Positions 53,117 through 64,000 are shown, counted from the first letter of the stretch. The stretch is 64,000 nucleotides of DNA from Agarophyton chilense (GCA_030374765.1 JARGXX010000116.1:186001-250000), one strand, 5' to 3'. The notes: a model not told the origin generated them from the sequence alone. Numbers and translations: made by a program.

Positions 53117-54278
53117 GGCCAATATCAGAAAAATGGTCTGAAACGACTCTACCCGTTAGTTCCACAAGGGGTGTATTTCTTCTGCCCCACCGAAGCCGAG
53201 GGTCGACTAAAGATCTTTTGCATGCCCGCGCCGCGATCGCGGCGCGGTCTATCAAAAATTTAAGAACGAACGATAGCCTTTACCACACGATTTGCAAATG
53301 GCGTTCTCTACTCGGATACACACTGTGTTGAGTACATCGACGTCGGGGGACAAATACAGAGGTGAACTCGAGCACAGTAACTTCAATCTGTAGCGCCAGA
53401 ATGTTGGTAGCGGTGTCCTCGAATGTTCCTAATTCCGCCCAAGAAATTCAGAGCACGGTCGTCGACCTTGTTTGACGTCGGGGCGAATGTGTAGTGTGTG
53501 TGGGTGATGGGGTTTCACAAACTCAACGAAGCGATTTAGGCTATGGGTGTTGATTGGAAAGGGCGGAAAGCGGAAGAATGGGAAAAAAATGGAAAAGCAC
53601 ATGAATTACAGTGAACATCCTCGGACCAGAACTGCTTGGTAGCCTTGTCAGAGGAAAAGGGTTACTAATGTGTACAAGGTTCGAAGGATACTGTACAGTA
53701 AGAGCTTAAAGCATAAGGATAAACAGTGGTGAGGAAAACCCCCATCGTGGATTGATACGTATTTTTTTGTGAAACACCAACACATCTTCGTACAGCAAAT
53801 GAGAAAACTTAATGATGAACATCGCTTGTGTCTTAAATCTAATGAGTCATTTTTCTTATAACATGTAAACGCCGAAAAGCGATTCACACGACGGGGCATG
53901 ATGCTTTTGTGAGACTGCTGGTGCCCGAGAACACGAAGAAAAAGAAATGGGTGAGTTACACACATATAAAGATCCTGCCAATCCATCTTCGCCTGCGGTT
54001 TCAAACTCCCCTCTTTGACAGCTTCTTCAAATACCTTTTACTCGCCAATTTTCTGAAATAGTATTAGAAGTGCGTCTAGAGAGTTCGCTTCTGTTTGACA
54101 TCTTGCGAAGTCAAAATGACAGGGTACTCCTGATTATCGCTAATGTACTGTGAATCTAGCAGGGCGAATTTCTTTGTTACACTTGAACGATACGCAGAAA
54201 CTCATAAATGAAAGAAAGTAGCCATGACCTTTTGCTTATGCCGATTTGTCTCTAAATGCCTGCATTCGACGTTTTAGC
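53117..54278. promoter_or_regulatory. AP-1 mu upstream region and spacer
   Basis: About 1.16 kb. It holds the AP-1 mu promoter (with the palindrome at 53226-53247) and the 3' region of the NUFIP1-motif gene. Frames here, such as the 118-codon minus frame 53648-54004, are not recognisable. Confidence 0.4.
53226..53247. promoter_or_regulatory. Perfect 22-bp GC-only-armed palindrome upstream of AP-1 mu
   Basis: The run CCGCGCCGCGATCGCGGCGC plus GG is its own complement over all 22 bases, in otherwise mixed-composition DNA, 110 bases upstream of the AP-1 mu start codon. It could be a dimeric factor site or a stem near the transcription start. Confidence 0.5.
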
Positions 54279-55463
54279 TCATGCTGTTTCAGACGCTTTC
54301 TTGGTTATGATGTAACGAAATGCTTGTAGTAGAACTGACTGCTCTTGTCTGATTTCTCTCTCAAGAAGCATTCTCAGTAATGTTGGCTTAGGTTCTGGAG
54401 TCTTTGTTTCAACCCGTCTCCTTGAAAGACCGTCTTTGCCCCGCCCCCCTTGTCTCCTCCGTGTTCGCTTCCCTCGCCTCGCGGTTGGTTTCTTCTGTCT
54501 CCTGTTGGAAAATTCTTCTTCTTCTTCGCTACTGCTGTAGTCCTCAAGCTTTGCCATTGCTCCTGAACTGCTGTTCACCTCTTTCATCTTTGATTTCGTC
54601 TCGTTCTTTTTTTCAGCTTCGGCTGCTAGTTTCCGCTCAACGTTAGTACGACTGGGCCAATTCGCTTTTCGGGCCGCCACCCAAGCTTCAATTTCGTGTG
54701 GGGAAGAGCCCGGCAGCTTGGCGTTGAGTCGGCAAAAGACATTTCGAGATGTAACCAAATCTCGCTGACTACAGTCTAGTCTGCGGCTACCTTGTGGTGG
54801 TTGGCTAGATGAAGTGTCAAGCGCCCCAGCTTTATGACGCTTCAAAGCGGCGGCTTCTTTTCTCTCAACATTTGCTTTACTTGGCCAATTAGCTTTCCTT
54901 GCAGTTACCCAGGCCTCTATGTCAGCAGGTGATGGTCCAGGTAGCTTGGCGTCCAACGTTGTAAGTACATCTTGTGCAGGGATCTGGCCATTTCTAGCTT
55001 TTCTTTTGTCGTCCTGTTTCGAAGAAATTTCCATACTCGAGGCATTTTGATTTCCGGACAGTTTATATCCTCGAGGATTCCCGCCTTGGACTCGAACTGA
55101 CTGGCGACGGTTCCATCTACGCTGGTGGGTATATCTTGGCTGAAATTGAGTGCTGTGCTGTACGTGTACGGGTGCCGCGTTTTGGAACGAGGGGTGATGG
55201 TGCCCGTTCACATTACCAAAACTGTTCTGAGATAGTTGAGGAGGACATGGAAATTGGTCAAAGCTTGGAGCCGCAGCTGGGAATTGTGGAATCGAATAGA
55301 AGTTGACTGGAGGGAGAAGTTGAGCTATAGCAGGTGGTGGAGGTAAAGATGGCGGGGCTGGCGGTGGGAGATAGGGAGGCCGAGAATTCTGCATATTGAG
55401 TGGTTGGGAAGTAAACGTTTGCTGAGTGTATCCGAGATGAGGAGGTGGCCATGTCCAAGTCAT
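54279..55463 (-). CDS. NUFIP1-motif protein (box C/D snoRNP assembly factor family) with duplicated motif
   Basis: NUFIP1 and its yeast relative Rsa1 scaffold box C/D snoRNP assembly in the nucleus. 394 residues. The N-terminus (1-120) is Pro/Gln/Asn-rich and disordered. The NUFIP1 core motif occurs twice: DIEAWVTARKANWPSKANVE (181-200) and EIEAWVAARKANWPSRTNVE (257-276), each preceded by a similar KLPGxSP lead. An acidic run (SSSEEEEEF, 310-318) and a strongly basic region (326-350) follow. The C-terminal helix LLEREIRQEQSVLLQAFRYI (366-385) resembles the end of NUFIP-type proteins. No C2H2 finger is present, unlike the human protein. Single exon. Confidence 0.75.
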   Translation of the reverse strand: MTWTWPPPHLGYTQQTFTSQPLNMQNSRPPYLPPPAPPSLPPPPAIAQLLPPVNFYSIPQFPAAAPSFDQFPCPPQLSQNSFGNVNGHHHPSFQNAAPVHVQHSTQFQPRYTHQRRWNRRQSVRVQGGNPRGYKLSGNQNASSMEISSKQDDKRKARNGQIPAQDVLTTLDAKLPGPSPADIEAWVTARKANWPSKANVERKEAAALKRHKAGALDTSSSQPPQGSRRLDCSQRDLVTSRNVFCRLNAKLPGSSPHEIEAWVAARKANWPSRTNVERKLAAEAEKKNETKSKMKEVNSSSGAMAKLEDYSSSEEEEEFSNRRQKKPTARRGKRTRRRQGGRGKDGLSRRRVETKTPEPKPTLLRMLLEREIRQEQSVLLQAFRYIITKKASETA

Positions 55464-56656
55464 CTAGCTACGGGGCTCAATGCAGCAGCCCCCAAAATTG
55501 GTTTCCAAGTTAAATTCGAGCCCTTGTTCTTGATCTGAACGGAAATGCAAGTGACGATGCTCCCTGTTTTGCTGCAGCTTCTATTGATACGGATATCCTG
55601 CTTCTGTTTTTTCGCCTTGTAGTTGCGAAATGGGTGCAATGTGGAGCCGAGCAAAGAGGACTAAACACATTATTGTAGGCAAGTCCTGCGTAGGTGGCGA
55701 CGGCCATGGCAACATAACTTAATTTAATGCTTCACTTCGTTTTCAACATCGCAAATCGTTCACAAAAAAAGCTACTGTACAGTTGTGGCCTGGACCTCCA
55801 ACATCTGCGTCATTCACAACTGTACCCGTATACAGCACTGTACCGTAGTAGTTCTCTCTCCACGCCATAGTTCTTCGCTCATGCTCAAATTGCATCTCGA
55901 AACACGAAGTTTCCGTCGTTTCGCTTGTAGGGAGCCCTTCCCAACGAGACGTGTTTGTCAGTGAGAGGACGCAGCAGTTCTCTTGCTCATCATTTCTCTT
56001 CGTGTTCGTGCCGCAATCATAGCGAAGGGTTTCTTCATATATGCTTCGCATGTGATACGCCGAACATTTTCACAACCTAACACAATCACACATCTTTAGA
56101 AGAATAATATTTTTAAATACACATTATGTATATCTAGAGGACAAACGGCTAGCTCTGAAGAAGCTGTCAGATGTTGTAATTGCTAGAAATGCTTCATATC
56201 CTGAAGCTCGCGTTTCGTGTGGTGCTTCTCGAACAAATGAATGCATAGAAGCGGTTACAACATGCAAAACCCGTACATTGCCGTGAAAGGTGAGCAATCT
56301 TTCCGTAGCGTAATCTACAAGAGCTGTGCCCAGAACACTTCTTCACTTGCCTTATGCAGAGATATCAGAGGAACTTGTTTGATTTCAATCAAATGCAAAC
56401 CGAACAAGTAGAGGTTACCCTGTTTTTTCGCAGCCTGACCAAAGATCGACGACCCACAAAACGATTGGCCAGTAGCAGATGGGCTGTTTCTGGACTCCTT
56501 TGGAAGCTGTTTCAATTTTTCTTCCGGTTGTTGCATGAGAGCCTTAAGGAAACTGTGCCTTGGAACTCTGTCACGAGCTGCGAAGAAGTAGCAAGGTCTC
56601 CAGCGCACAAGAGAGTGAATCATATGTAGCGAGTGCCTGACAAGTCATACATGACA
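55464..56656. other. Spacer with short unassigned frames
   Basis: About 1.2 kb between the NUFIP1-motif gene and the carrier. Minus-strand frames 55743-56051 (102 codons, ATG start) and 56315-56623 (102 codons), and a 65-codon frame 55510-55707 that begins like a targeting peptide (MAVATYAGLAYNNVF), are seen. None is recognisable or shows supporting splice structure. Confidence 0.35.
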
Positions 56657-57797
56657 TCATTTCACTCCTTGGGTATAAGAATCATCTCTTTCGTTGCTTG
56701 CTCCTTGTTGCTTCCTTTGGCTCATGGAATGGCGAACTGCTTGGTATGTACCGTACCAGATTGCACTACTGGCCCCAACCCAAACAAGGCGAGGCAGCGT
56801 TCCTTTCCACAGAGCAAGAGAACCTTCCTCGCGAACTATTGTGCGCATGCAATGGAGCCATCCATGGTACATCGTTATTCCAGGCCGTATGCCTTTCATT
56901 CGCTGCGTCATTAACCTAGTCTTAATTACATCAAGCTGAGTTTGGGAATGTTGAGTTAGAAAAGTCATTGACCTTGGACAGCTGACACGTACGATACAAA
57001 ACTTACTGGCTCAGTTATGACAGAGGTAATCATCCCAGTCAGGGCACCAACAAGAACGTGGTCGACACCCATGAGTTCACTTTTCTTAAGGCGTCTCACG
57101 CATTGCTTGACATTCTCGAGCACGGTAAACTGAATGGCACTGTAAGGCACATCGTATATGATGGAGCTTCGCCAACCGGTGTAGAACTGACGAAATCCGC
57201 CTACAAGCCCCCTGCCTTCAGAAGCAATGGATGTGACAGCCGCACCCACATGAGGATACATACCTGCTTGCAAACGCTTCTTGACCACGTCAACGGGCAC
57301 CTTTACAAGTGAACCGCAAAGACCGGCAAAAGAACCTGCAACAACATGGCGAATACCTAATAGCTTCTCTTGGCCAAGACGAGAAAGCTGCATTTGAGCA
57401 AGTTCATAACTCGGCATGTATACTAGAGAAGATAGATTTGTTAGTGAGACAGAAAAAAATGAGAGGATGGTGGAAGAAACGCACGCATTGAATAGGGCAG
57501 CACTCCTGCCAGAGCGCCAATTATGCCACGATAAAGGCCCGGTAATCCTTCAGATGCAACGAACCGGATCAAGTGCCGCGAAGCATCGCTAGAACCGGGG
57601 CGACCTCGGAAATATTGCAACCTCGTTTTCACACAATCCACTGGGTGCAGAAGAATTCGACTGGTGACGCCGGCAAATGTAGAGGCCAATTGCGCATCAG
57701 AATGCTGTGCAAGAATACTGCGTCGGGACGATGCAGATGCACTGTGCGAGTTGTCGCAGAGAAGAGCGCTGGCACATGTTTTCCTGAAGATAGCCAT
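56657..57797 (-). CDS. Mitochondrial carrier family (SLC25) protein, SAM-carrier-like, three exons
   Basis: A six-helix inner-membrane metabolite carrier. Exons 57485-57797, 57007-57422 and 56657-56935 give 335 residues. Introns are 62 nt (GTGCGT..TCTAG) and 71 nt (GTAAGT..CTCAG). The three carrier signatures are present: HPVDCVKTRLQYF, VPVDVVKKRLQAG and, across intron 2, EPLDVIKTRLMTQ. Each is followed by the usual GLYRG-, FYTGW- or LWKGT-type turn. The second repeat (GWRSSIIYDVPYSAIQFTVL) is close to the S-adenosylmethionine carrier group, but the substrate is not proven. The ATG at 57797 starts a basic, Ser-rich N-terminus (residues 1-35) that could be an organelle presequence. Upstream lies copy 2 of the 230-bp repeat. 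Confidence 0.88.
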
Positions 57798-58112
57798 GCT
57801 CGACAAGATTTAAGGAAGGCTTGACCGTCAACGTGAGAGCCGCTTTTAAAGCGAGCTGACCATCAAAGTTTGTGCCGGTGTGTAGTACAGTCTAAATCAA
57901 ACGAGTGCTGATTGTGAGCAGAATCTTAGACGAGATGCAACTCTGGTATCGTCGATGTCGGCATTAATCCAGGAAGAGAAGAACGACTCGAGACCATAAC
58001 TATTAAAAAAGTTCCGATGAAAGAAAGCTGCTCTACATGTGATTCTGCAAAAAAAAGTTTTGAGCGCCAGCCACCTACGCCACTGGGAGACATCGACCAG
58101 GTTGGAAACGAA

Positions 58113-58344
58113 GGGCATGTGCCCAATCGACACGACGTCGCCGAAGTGAAACATACGACCAATCAGAACTCTACGCTCTGGCTTTGGTCCCCAGCACCAT
58201 GGCTTCTATGCTGGTCTTCCTCCTGCCAACGACGTCGTCGTATTTTGCCTCTCCACGTATAGAAACCTTGGGCTTTGACATCCGCCCCTTCCATCCAATA
58301 GCCTCAGTCCAGGTCACCGTAAAAGAGGCTCGCATTTCAAACCA
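58113..58344 (+). repeat. Dispersed promoter/short-ORF repeat, copy 2 (homologous to 4262-4493)
   Basis: Carries the same GACGTCG (58134), CCAATCAG (58159) and an ATG at 58199 opening a 91-codon frame, MASMLVFLLPTTSSYFAS onward, of which the first ~48 codons are shared with copy 1. The hydrophobic start could be a signal peptide. A GTAAAAG string kept in both copies (58318 here) might be a splice donor ending a first exon. It lies about 320 bp upstream of the carrier start. Beyond 58344 the copies no longer align. Confidence 0.7.
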
Positions 58345-59635
58345 AAAAATCCCTGCTAACGGTTGTGTCCCCGATGTTTCGAATCCACGTCTTCCTCATA
58401 TCACAAACTACTTCCATCATTCAATCCCAATGCTTTCTATTCTTTATGATTTCATACGTTACTCTCTTTTCTAACAAGTACTTTTCTTCACTAAATTTTG
58501 GAACATAATCCAAACACAACGATAATAAAGAAGCGCATGCACGCGATGATGAAACCCAAAGTAATATTTGTAACACAAAAATAGAGCTACTTTCTTGATA
58601 AAAACTTTTAAATCTTTATTCTTTCGTTTTCATACTGTTATATGTTTTTCAATTGTGCAGTGATCTTTATAACCGAAAATAACACGCGAAAGTACACTTT
58701 AATGTCGATAAAAGCGATATAGAGACTAAAAAATGATGTTATACCAAAGAAGCCCATGCATGAAACGATTTAACCAAAGCAAATGCCATTGCCTATTTAG
58801 AACATTTGCCATTGGAGGCTTTAAAACAGAATACCTTAAAACTGTTAGCTTTATACTGCAATCACCGGACTATAGCCATAAGTGCCGGAAATTTATAGTC
58901 ATAGATAACAAAAAAACAAAAACTAGTACCGAAGCATTCTAAAATGTAACAGTTCTTCAATAGAACATAATAGGGAGCAGAAATATAGAAAAAATAATCT
59001 TGCTTATTTTTGCAACTATGAAAATGTGTCGCCCAAGAAGAAGAATGCAGGAATTTTTAATGAAGAAAGCTCCCAAAAGGCTAGATATTGTCGTATAGTG
59101 GCAGAAGGTTTGACCTTTGAGGTTATCAATATACTACACTGACCTTGTTGGTGATGGATGCGAGGGATCATCGGCCATGGAGCTCCGGGCGAGCTACCAT
59201 CTAGCTGTTGTCAGCCACGTGTAGTGTTGAAGTGTACCTTCTGGTTGAATAGTTGTTAGTGATTGTAATTGAAATTATGTTTATTTTAGTACAGTCGTGG
59301 AGTGGCCACCTGGCACTGTATTCAGTGCTGGCCAGGTCTCTGACACTAGGTCAGAGACCGTGCCTTGCTGGCACCTCCCGGGTGATCTGGAGAGTGCAGT
59401 TCACTGCATATAGGGAACTGCACCTCCACCATCCTTATCTGATAAAGACAGGCACCACTTGGGTCATGAGTATACCTTTTGGTTCATCGTTTGTCAACTA
59501 CCCTACAGGCTTTCCTGCGCGTCGACGCCTACCATCGTTCACATACACGGTATAGGCTAGTTGCCCCGCCGCTTGCCCCTGCGGGTTTTCACGGTGCCCC
59601 GTTACCATCGAGGTTTATTACTTCTACCTTCTAAG
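58345..59635. other. AT-rich spacer left of solo LTR 2
   Basis: About 1.3 kb. The tail of the short ORF from copy 2 ends at 58474; the rest has no recognisable gene. From about 59100 base composition becomes mixed and may be older repeat DNA. Confidence 0.4.
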
Positions 59636-60499
59636 TGAAGAGCAACGTCCTCCAGGAAGGTTTTTGGGGACTTAAGTTTTTTCCGGAGCCTCCGGCGTGC
59701 AACCTCGTTATGAGTAGGAGTAATCCGTTTTCACGGCGATGGCCGGAACGCCGGTGATGCACCGGCGGGACCGGGTGCCATACGCGTGGCCGCAGCGCCC
59801 GCGCGACACGTGGCCGCCAGATTGGCCCCTTTGTTAGACGGACATTTAGCTATTTAGGATATGCTTTATTTATTCTATTCTACGGTGACTACAGTACTTA
59901 GGCCGCCGGCCTCGCGGCCGCCGGTCCATTAAAGTCTTCCCAACAAGGGTGATCTTGGTCTTCCAGATCTTGGCTCTGGGTCGAACCGCCTGCGCGGATA
60001 TACAACTCCTTACGGAGAGATTTCCCGTGGTGCACGGCTTCCCAACCCCCTTGGACGTTCAAGCAGCCTTCGTGTGTTGGGTATCTATTCCCACTTTCGT
60101 GGTTCCGCCCGTGTATACGGTTTGCTACACGCGGCAGTGCCGGCTATTCCCGAGTCCCCTCTTGCGACTCGTGGTCAACCTCGCCCTCTTGCCTCCGTTC
60201 CCATTTTCCTCCCATTTTCCTCCCCTTCATTGGGCAACTCCCGCTCTTGCGGCTCGCACTGACACCTGTCGTGCTCGCCACTCTCGTGGTTTTTGCCTCC
60301 TCAGAGGATACGCAAGCACCGCTTCGGCGGATATCCTCGGCTTCTTACAGCCTCTCTGCGCCCGTCGCGACAGCTCGGCTCCGGCTTACACCCGGCATTG
60401 CGCGCCGATCCCTGGGAGGGCTCTACCGCGCCGGTTACCTCTTGAGAGGAAGATCCGGACGTCTTCGTAGGTTTTCCCCCTTGGGGGCATTGTCCTACA
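59636..60499. repeat. Solo LTR 2 (864 bp) with CTAAG target duplication
   Basis: Near-identical to 38566-39479 in the same orientation, TGAAGAGC...CCTACA, with a perfect CTAAG on both sides (59631-59635 and 60500-60504). It has one full 24-bp CACGTG-containing unit instead of three. No retroelement interior is attached. Confidence 0.94.
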
Positions 60500-62230
60500 C
60501 TAAGGTTGAGCATCACCACGCTCTCTACGGTTGAGCGTCACCACGTGTAGTATCCGCTTTAACGGAGAGAGCAGACACCTGCGACAGCGTTCGGACTGCC
60601 TATGGGTCGCTTGCGGCGAAAGAAAAGGGGTGGTAGAGCTACAACACCAGCGAGCTGGAAGTGGGGTTTAAGACCACTACTCGCCAGCGAGGGTGAACAG
60701 TGCAACTCTAAAACGTTGATAGAACGTATGTACGAGACGGCTTGTGGAGTGGTTGGGGGCTTAGTATCTATTATAGCTCGTCCGGATCTCCGGTTAAGGA
60801 ATCCTAAGCGAGGAACAGAATATTCATGATGCCCATGTTGTCTCTGTGGAGCAAAACCCAGCGACGGGAAGTGCTCGCAAGGTGTTCGAAGCCTTGCTCC
60901 CTGGGGGAGGCAGACTCAGAGACAGAGCCCTCCGTTCCACCCGTAGTGTGGGGTATAACTCCCACGGGGGATTCCGGCAGTACCGACGGAGGTGAGGGGT
61001 AGAAACCGTGGATCGGGAATGGGTATGGGTATCCCAAAGAATGGGGGAGAATCCGGCGAAGAGGAAAAACGGGGCGAGGGTCGGGCACTAACAGGCACCG
61101 GACCCGAGAACCAGAAAAGGGGCGAAACAACAAAAGAAACCCAATACAGGGGCGAAAACCTGTCCTCGAAAGGAAACACAAAAAGCACGCAACAAGTAAG
61201 CAGAACCCCCACGGGGTATCATGCACGCAGGTCGTCTGAGCGGTCCCAAGGGGGTGGTTGCACGGAACCCAAACGTGGGCACTCTCCAAGTGGAGTCGTG
61301 TCCCTACGCAGGCGTTGCTAACCAGAGCCCGTTCCGGGTTGTAAGGCCGAAAAGATGGCGACGAAGAACCTCTAAAGGTATCGAAGACCAACCTTGGTTA
61401 CCATTTACTCTGAGCTTCGGACTGTCAGATCTCGCCTCCCTAAGTAGGGCTTACTAACTAAACTCTACAGTAGTGCACACCTGCTCAGGGCCATACACGT
61501 GGAGATCCCACTGCCAGGGCCCAAAAGTCCAACGTTCTAACAAATATCCGAAAATCGGTGCCAAAATTCAGCCACGTGTATCACGGGGCCAATCCAACCA
61601 TGGGCCATCCGAATTTTCCCTTATAGGCGAAATATAACCAGAAAACAGTGCCACCTCAGCACACCATAGAGGGGATCATAATCATAACCCTCGGAGGGTT
61701 CAATCCTCATTCTATGAGTTGCATCTTCAAGTATCCCCTAACTGGGCGTTGCTCTACAGTCTCCTTTACTTGGAGTAGGCGCTTACCTCTGGTACACTAT
61801 ATACTGTGTGCCAGGGTGAGTGCCCAAATAAATATATAAATAATACCCAGTGGTCAGCCACTTAGCCAAACCACTGTATAGGTATGGTCCCTAATGGACG
61901 TATAGCTACAAAGGGTAGTAAAACCAGCCACGTGGATCGCCACTACATGCGCCGTTGCAAGCCACTTCACTCGTGATACCACGTGTCCCACTAAGACATT
62001 CTGCCTCTAGGCATCCTACGCGGTGTGCCGTTTCATATCACAAGTTTGATGACATCACTCACTTATGAGTTCCAACCGCGACTTCGCGAAAAACCAACAT
62101 ATCGGATTCCCCGAGATAGTAGAATACTACACCACGCTCCCGAGAAAAAAACAGTAGCATAACCCAGAGGTGATTGTTCGACATTTTGGTCTCCTGGCTT
62201 TGAAAGTTTTTCTAGGTGTCGTCGTACCTT
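60500..62230. other. Repeat-like DNA between solo LTR 2 and the truncated gypsy pol
   Basis: About 1.7 kb of plausible LTR or leader sequence with no clear gene. A TATA-like sequence (CACTATATACTGTG, about 61795-61808) and an AATAAATATATAAATAA run (about 61828-61844) suggest a retroelement LTR or promoter, but no second copy is in the window to prove it. CACGTG palindromes recur at 60536, 61486, 61573, 61924 and 61980. Confidence 0.4.
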
Positions 62231-63908
62231 CACGGTTTACACGAGATTCCGAGAAGGAATGGACGCTCGTAAAACTATTTGGTTTCAGGAAATCCCGCAA
62301 AGCAATACAGGATACGACTATTGGTCACAAATGGAACGACCTAAAAGGAATACGCGTAGCCATCAAGGTCTTGAAGGAGCCCCATCGGCTCTACCGATTC
62401 TGGAAAACCCCGAGGAGCTACTCCGGCACCCTCGGGACAAAACCGTAAAGGTACATGGTCCGCCGCCTATGGCAACGGAACTTGAAAGGGAGTTACTAAT
62501 TGAGTCCACAACCACAAAGGTATCGATAAAGACCAACTTGAAAGCAAAGCTAACCGATAAGGCATCGGTAGACAAAGAAAAGGAACCTGACCCTGAGAGG
62601 CAATGGGAAGATACAGTCCAGGTCGGTGAAGATAACGGCGAACTGCGAGGCCATATTCTCGACCTTCTAGAGGAGTTTGAAACCATGTGGTCAGGCTATC
62701 TGGGCCAAATTAAGGCCACACATCATCGCATCGAGCTCCTCCCTGAATTGAAGCCTATTTATCAGCAACCATACCGTGCAGGTCCGAAGGCGAGAGAAGT
62801 AGAACTCAAAGAAGTGGAGCGAATGCTCCAAGAAGGTGTAACTGAACCAACCAACTCAGATTGGGCTTGTTCCGTCGTTCTGTTTCAGAAGAAAGGGTAT
62901 AACCATATGAAGTTCTGTGTGGACTACAGGAGGCTCAATAGCGTGACCGTCAGGGATTCCTACCCGGTACTTAGAATGTATGAGTGCATCGACTCCTTGG
63001 GAGATGCGCAGATATTTACCACGTTGGATGCCAATTGTGGTTAGTGGCAGGTACCTGTAGGTGAGAAAGATTGAGACAAAACGACCTTCACATGCCATGC
63101 AGGTTTGATTCGCTCTACGCCGATGCCATTCGGGTTGCGCAATGCTCTAGCCACCTTTCAAAGGGCGCTGGACATCATCCTTTCGAAGGTTAAGTGGACA
63201 ACCGCCTTGGTATACATCGATGATGTAATCATCTACTTCAGATCGGTAGAAGAGCATTTTGCTCACGTACGCAACGTACTAACCCTCCTAGCTGAGGCGG
63301 GGGTGACGCTGAAGCTACGCAAATGCGTCGTCCTTACCAGAACGGTTAAATACCTGGGCCACATCATAGGCCCCGGTACCCTAGAGGTTGCGCCGAACAA
63401 CATTAGAGCCATACAGGAGGTCAAGGTGCCACGATCCCAGACAAACATACGATCCTTTATAGGTTTATGCAACGTCTATCGTCGCCTCGTGAAGGGATTC
63501 GCGAAAATAGTGGCTTCCCTCAACAAGAAGCTCCAGAAAGGTGAACCTGACCGGTTTGAGAATCTATCGAACGACGAAATGGATACCTTTGAGGAATTGA
63601 AACGAGCACTGTTGTCGCCGTTAATCTTAGCGTTACCGAAGACAGGTCTACCGTACATGCTGGATACAGATGCATCCCATGCCCAAATTGGTTGTTGTCT
63701 CATGCAGAAGCAGCACAATGGAGACAAATTACCTATAGGGTACTGGAGCCGCGCTATGAATGAGGGGGAGCAGAACTACACGGTAATAGAGAAGGAATGT
63801 CTAGCAGTAGTGTGGAGCATGTTGATGCTCCGTCCATACCTTTATACCTTTATACGCTATGTCACGCTTAAACACCTCAGGGTTAGAGACAGAACCTGTG
63901 AACGATGA
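62231..63908 (+). mobile_element. Truncated Ty3/gypsy retroelement (RT and partial RNase H)
   Basis: Frames 62259-63044 and 63105-63908 encode one gypsy RT: THHRIELLPELKPIYQQPYR, SVVLFQKKGYNHMKFCVDYR, FTTLDANCG, a stop (63042), a second stop near 63072, then PFGLRNALATFQRALD, the catalytic YIDD (63213-63224) and IRSFIGLCNVYRRLVKGFAK. The RNase H begins (YMLDTDASHAQIG, YWSRAMNEGEQNYTVIEKEC) but diverges after 63840. No gag or protease is recognisable upstream, and integrase is beyond the window or absent. It is related to, but clearly different from, the chromovirus at 16.5-24.7 kb. Confidence 0.85.
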
Positions 63909-64000
63909 TATCCCTTGCTTTTTGGTGTCATCAAACCAAAATGGTACCGGCGAACACCTAGAAGGATGTTGGGACTTACCTGAAGAAGGGGCCTTGCGGA
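63909..64000. other. End of window, nothing recognised
   Basis: 92 bases after the truncated gypsy frame; no RNase H or integrase continuation could be read in any frame. Confidence 0.4.

Noticed and set aside
38566-60499. A 21-kb LTR element spanning the gene island between the two 0.9-kb repeats
   Set aside because: Each repeat has its own perfect target duplication and the interval contains ordinary host genes with introns.
60804-61391. 195-codon minus-strand frame, Pro/Phe-rich
   Set aside because: No domain, starts inside repeat-like DNA, and low-complexity composition explains the open frame.
1-64000. CRISPR arrays, bacterial operons or rRNA genes
   Set aside because: No regularly spaced short repeats, no polycistronic spacing with ribosome binding sites, and no rRNA-like blocks were seen; the window is eukaryotic nuclear DNA.

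Overview
This window is nuclear DNA of a eukaryote that carries a plastid. Spliceosomal introns are few and short (62 to 103 nt, GT..AG). Two products look plastid-targeted: a NhaD-type Na+/H+ antiporter and a fibrillin/PAP protein. Other genes are ordinary eukaryotic housekeeping genes: SMC2, XPD, AP-1 mu, UGPase, a PPR protein, a NUFIP1-motif protein and a mitochondrial carrier. Compact, intron-poor genes in islands separated by transposon blocks fit a florideophyte red alga of the Chondrus type. That assignment is an inference; no species marker was seen.

Layout. 1-3.8 kb: the 3' part of SMC2 converges on the NhaD gene (one intron). 3.8-7.4 kb: AT-rich and apparently gene-free, except for a 230-bp repeat shared with 58.1 kb. 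7.4-13.1 kb: a decayed Ty1/copia-type retroelement. 14.6-15.8 kb: an importin-alpha pseudogene. 16.5-24.7 kb: a Ty3/gypsy chromovirus with both 446-bp LTRs, a near-perfect target duplication, and a deletion that removes the reverse transcriptase active site. 24.7-32.8 kb: poorly coding DNA with hairpins, a PiggyBac remnant and a zinc-finger relic. 32.8-41.2 kb: a nested stack. A PiggyBac-like element whose transposase contains a YqaJ-like nuclease region has been invaded by a 3.4-kb PIF/Harbinger element (16-bp TIRs, TTA duplication) and by a solo LTR (TAATT duplication).

41.6-57.8 kb is the gene island: fibrillin (+), PPR (-), UGPase (+), XPD (-, three exons), a 105-residue helical protein (-, two exons), AP-1 mu (-), a NUFIP1-motif protein (-) and a mitochondrial carrier (-, three exons). 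The PPR and UGPase genes are divergent and share a roughly 730-bp promoter region. 58.1 kb holds the second copy of the 230-bp repeat. 59.6-60.5 kb is a second solo LTR (CTAAG duplication). The window ends in a truncated gypsy pol.

The host genes do not form a pathway; they are independent cell functions. The main biology of the window is the transposon layering. The strongest leads are the PiggyBac/YqaJ composite transposase, the gag homology shared by a copia-type and a gypsy-type element, and a duplicated CCAAT-box plus short ORF module upstream of two unrelated genes.
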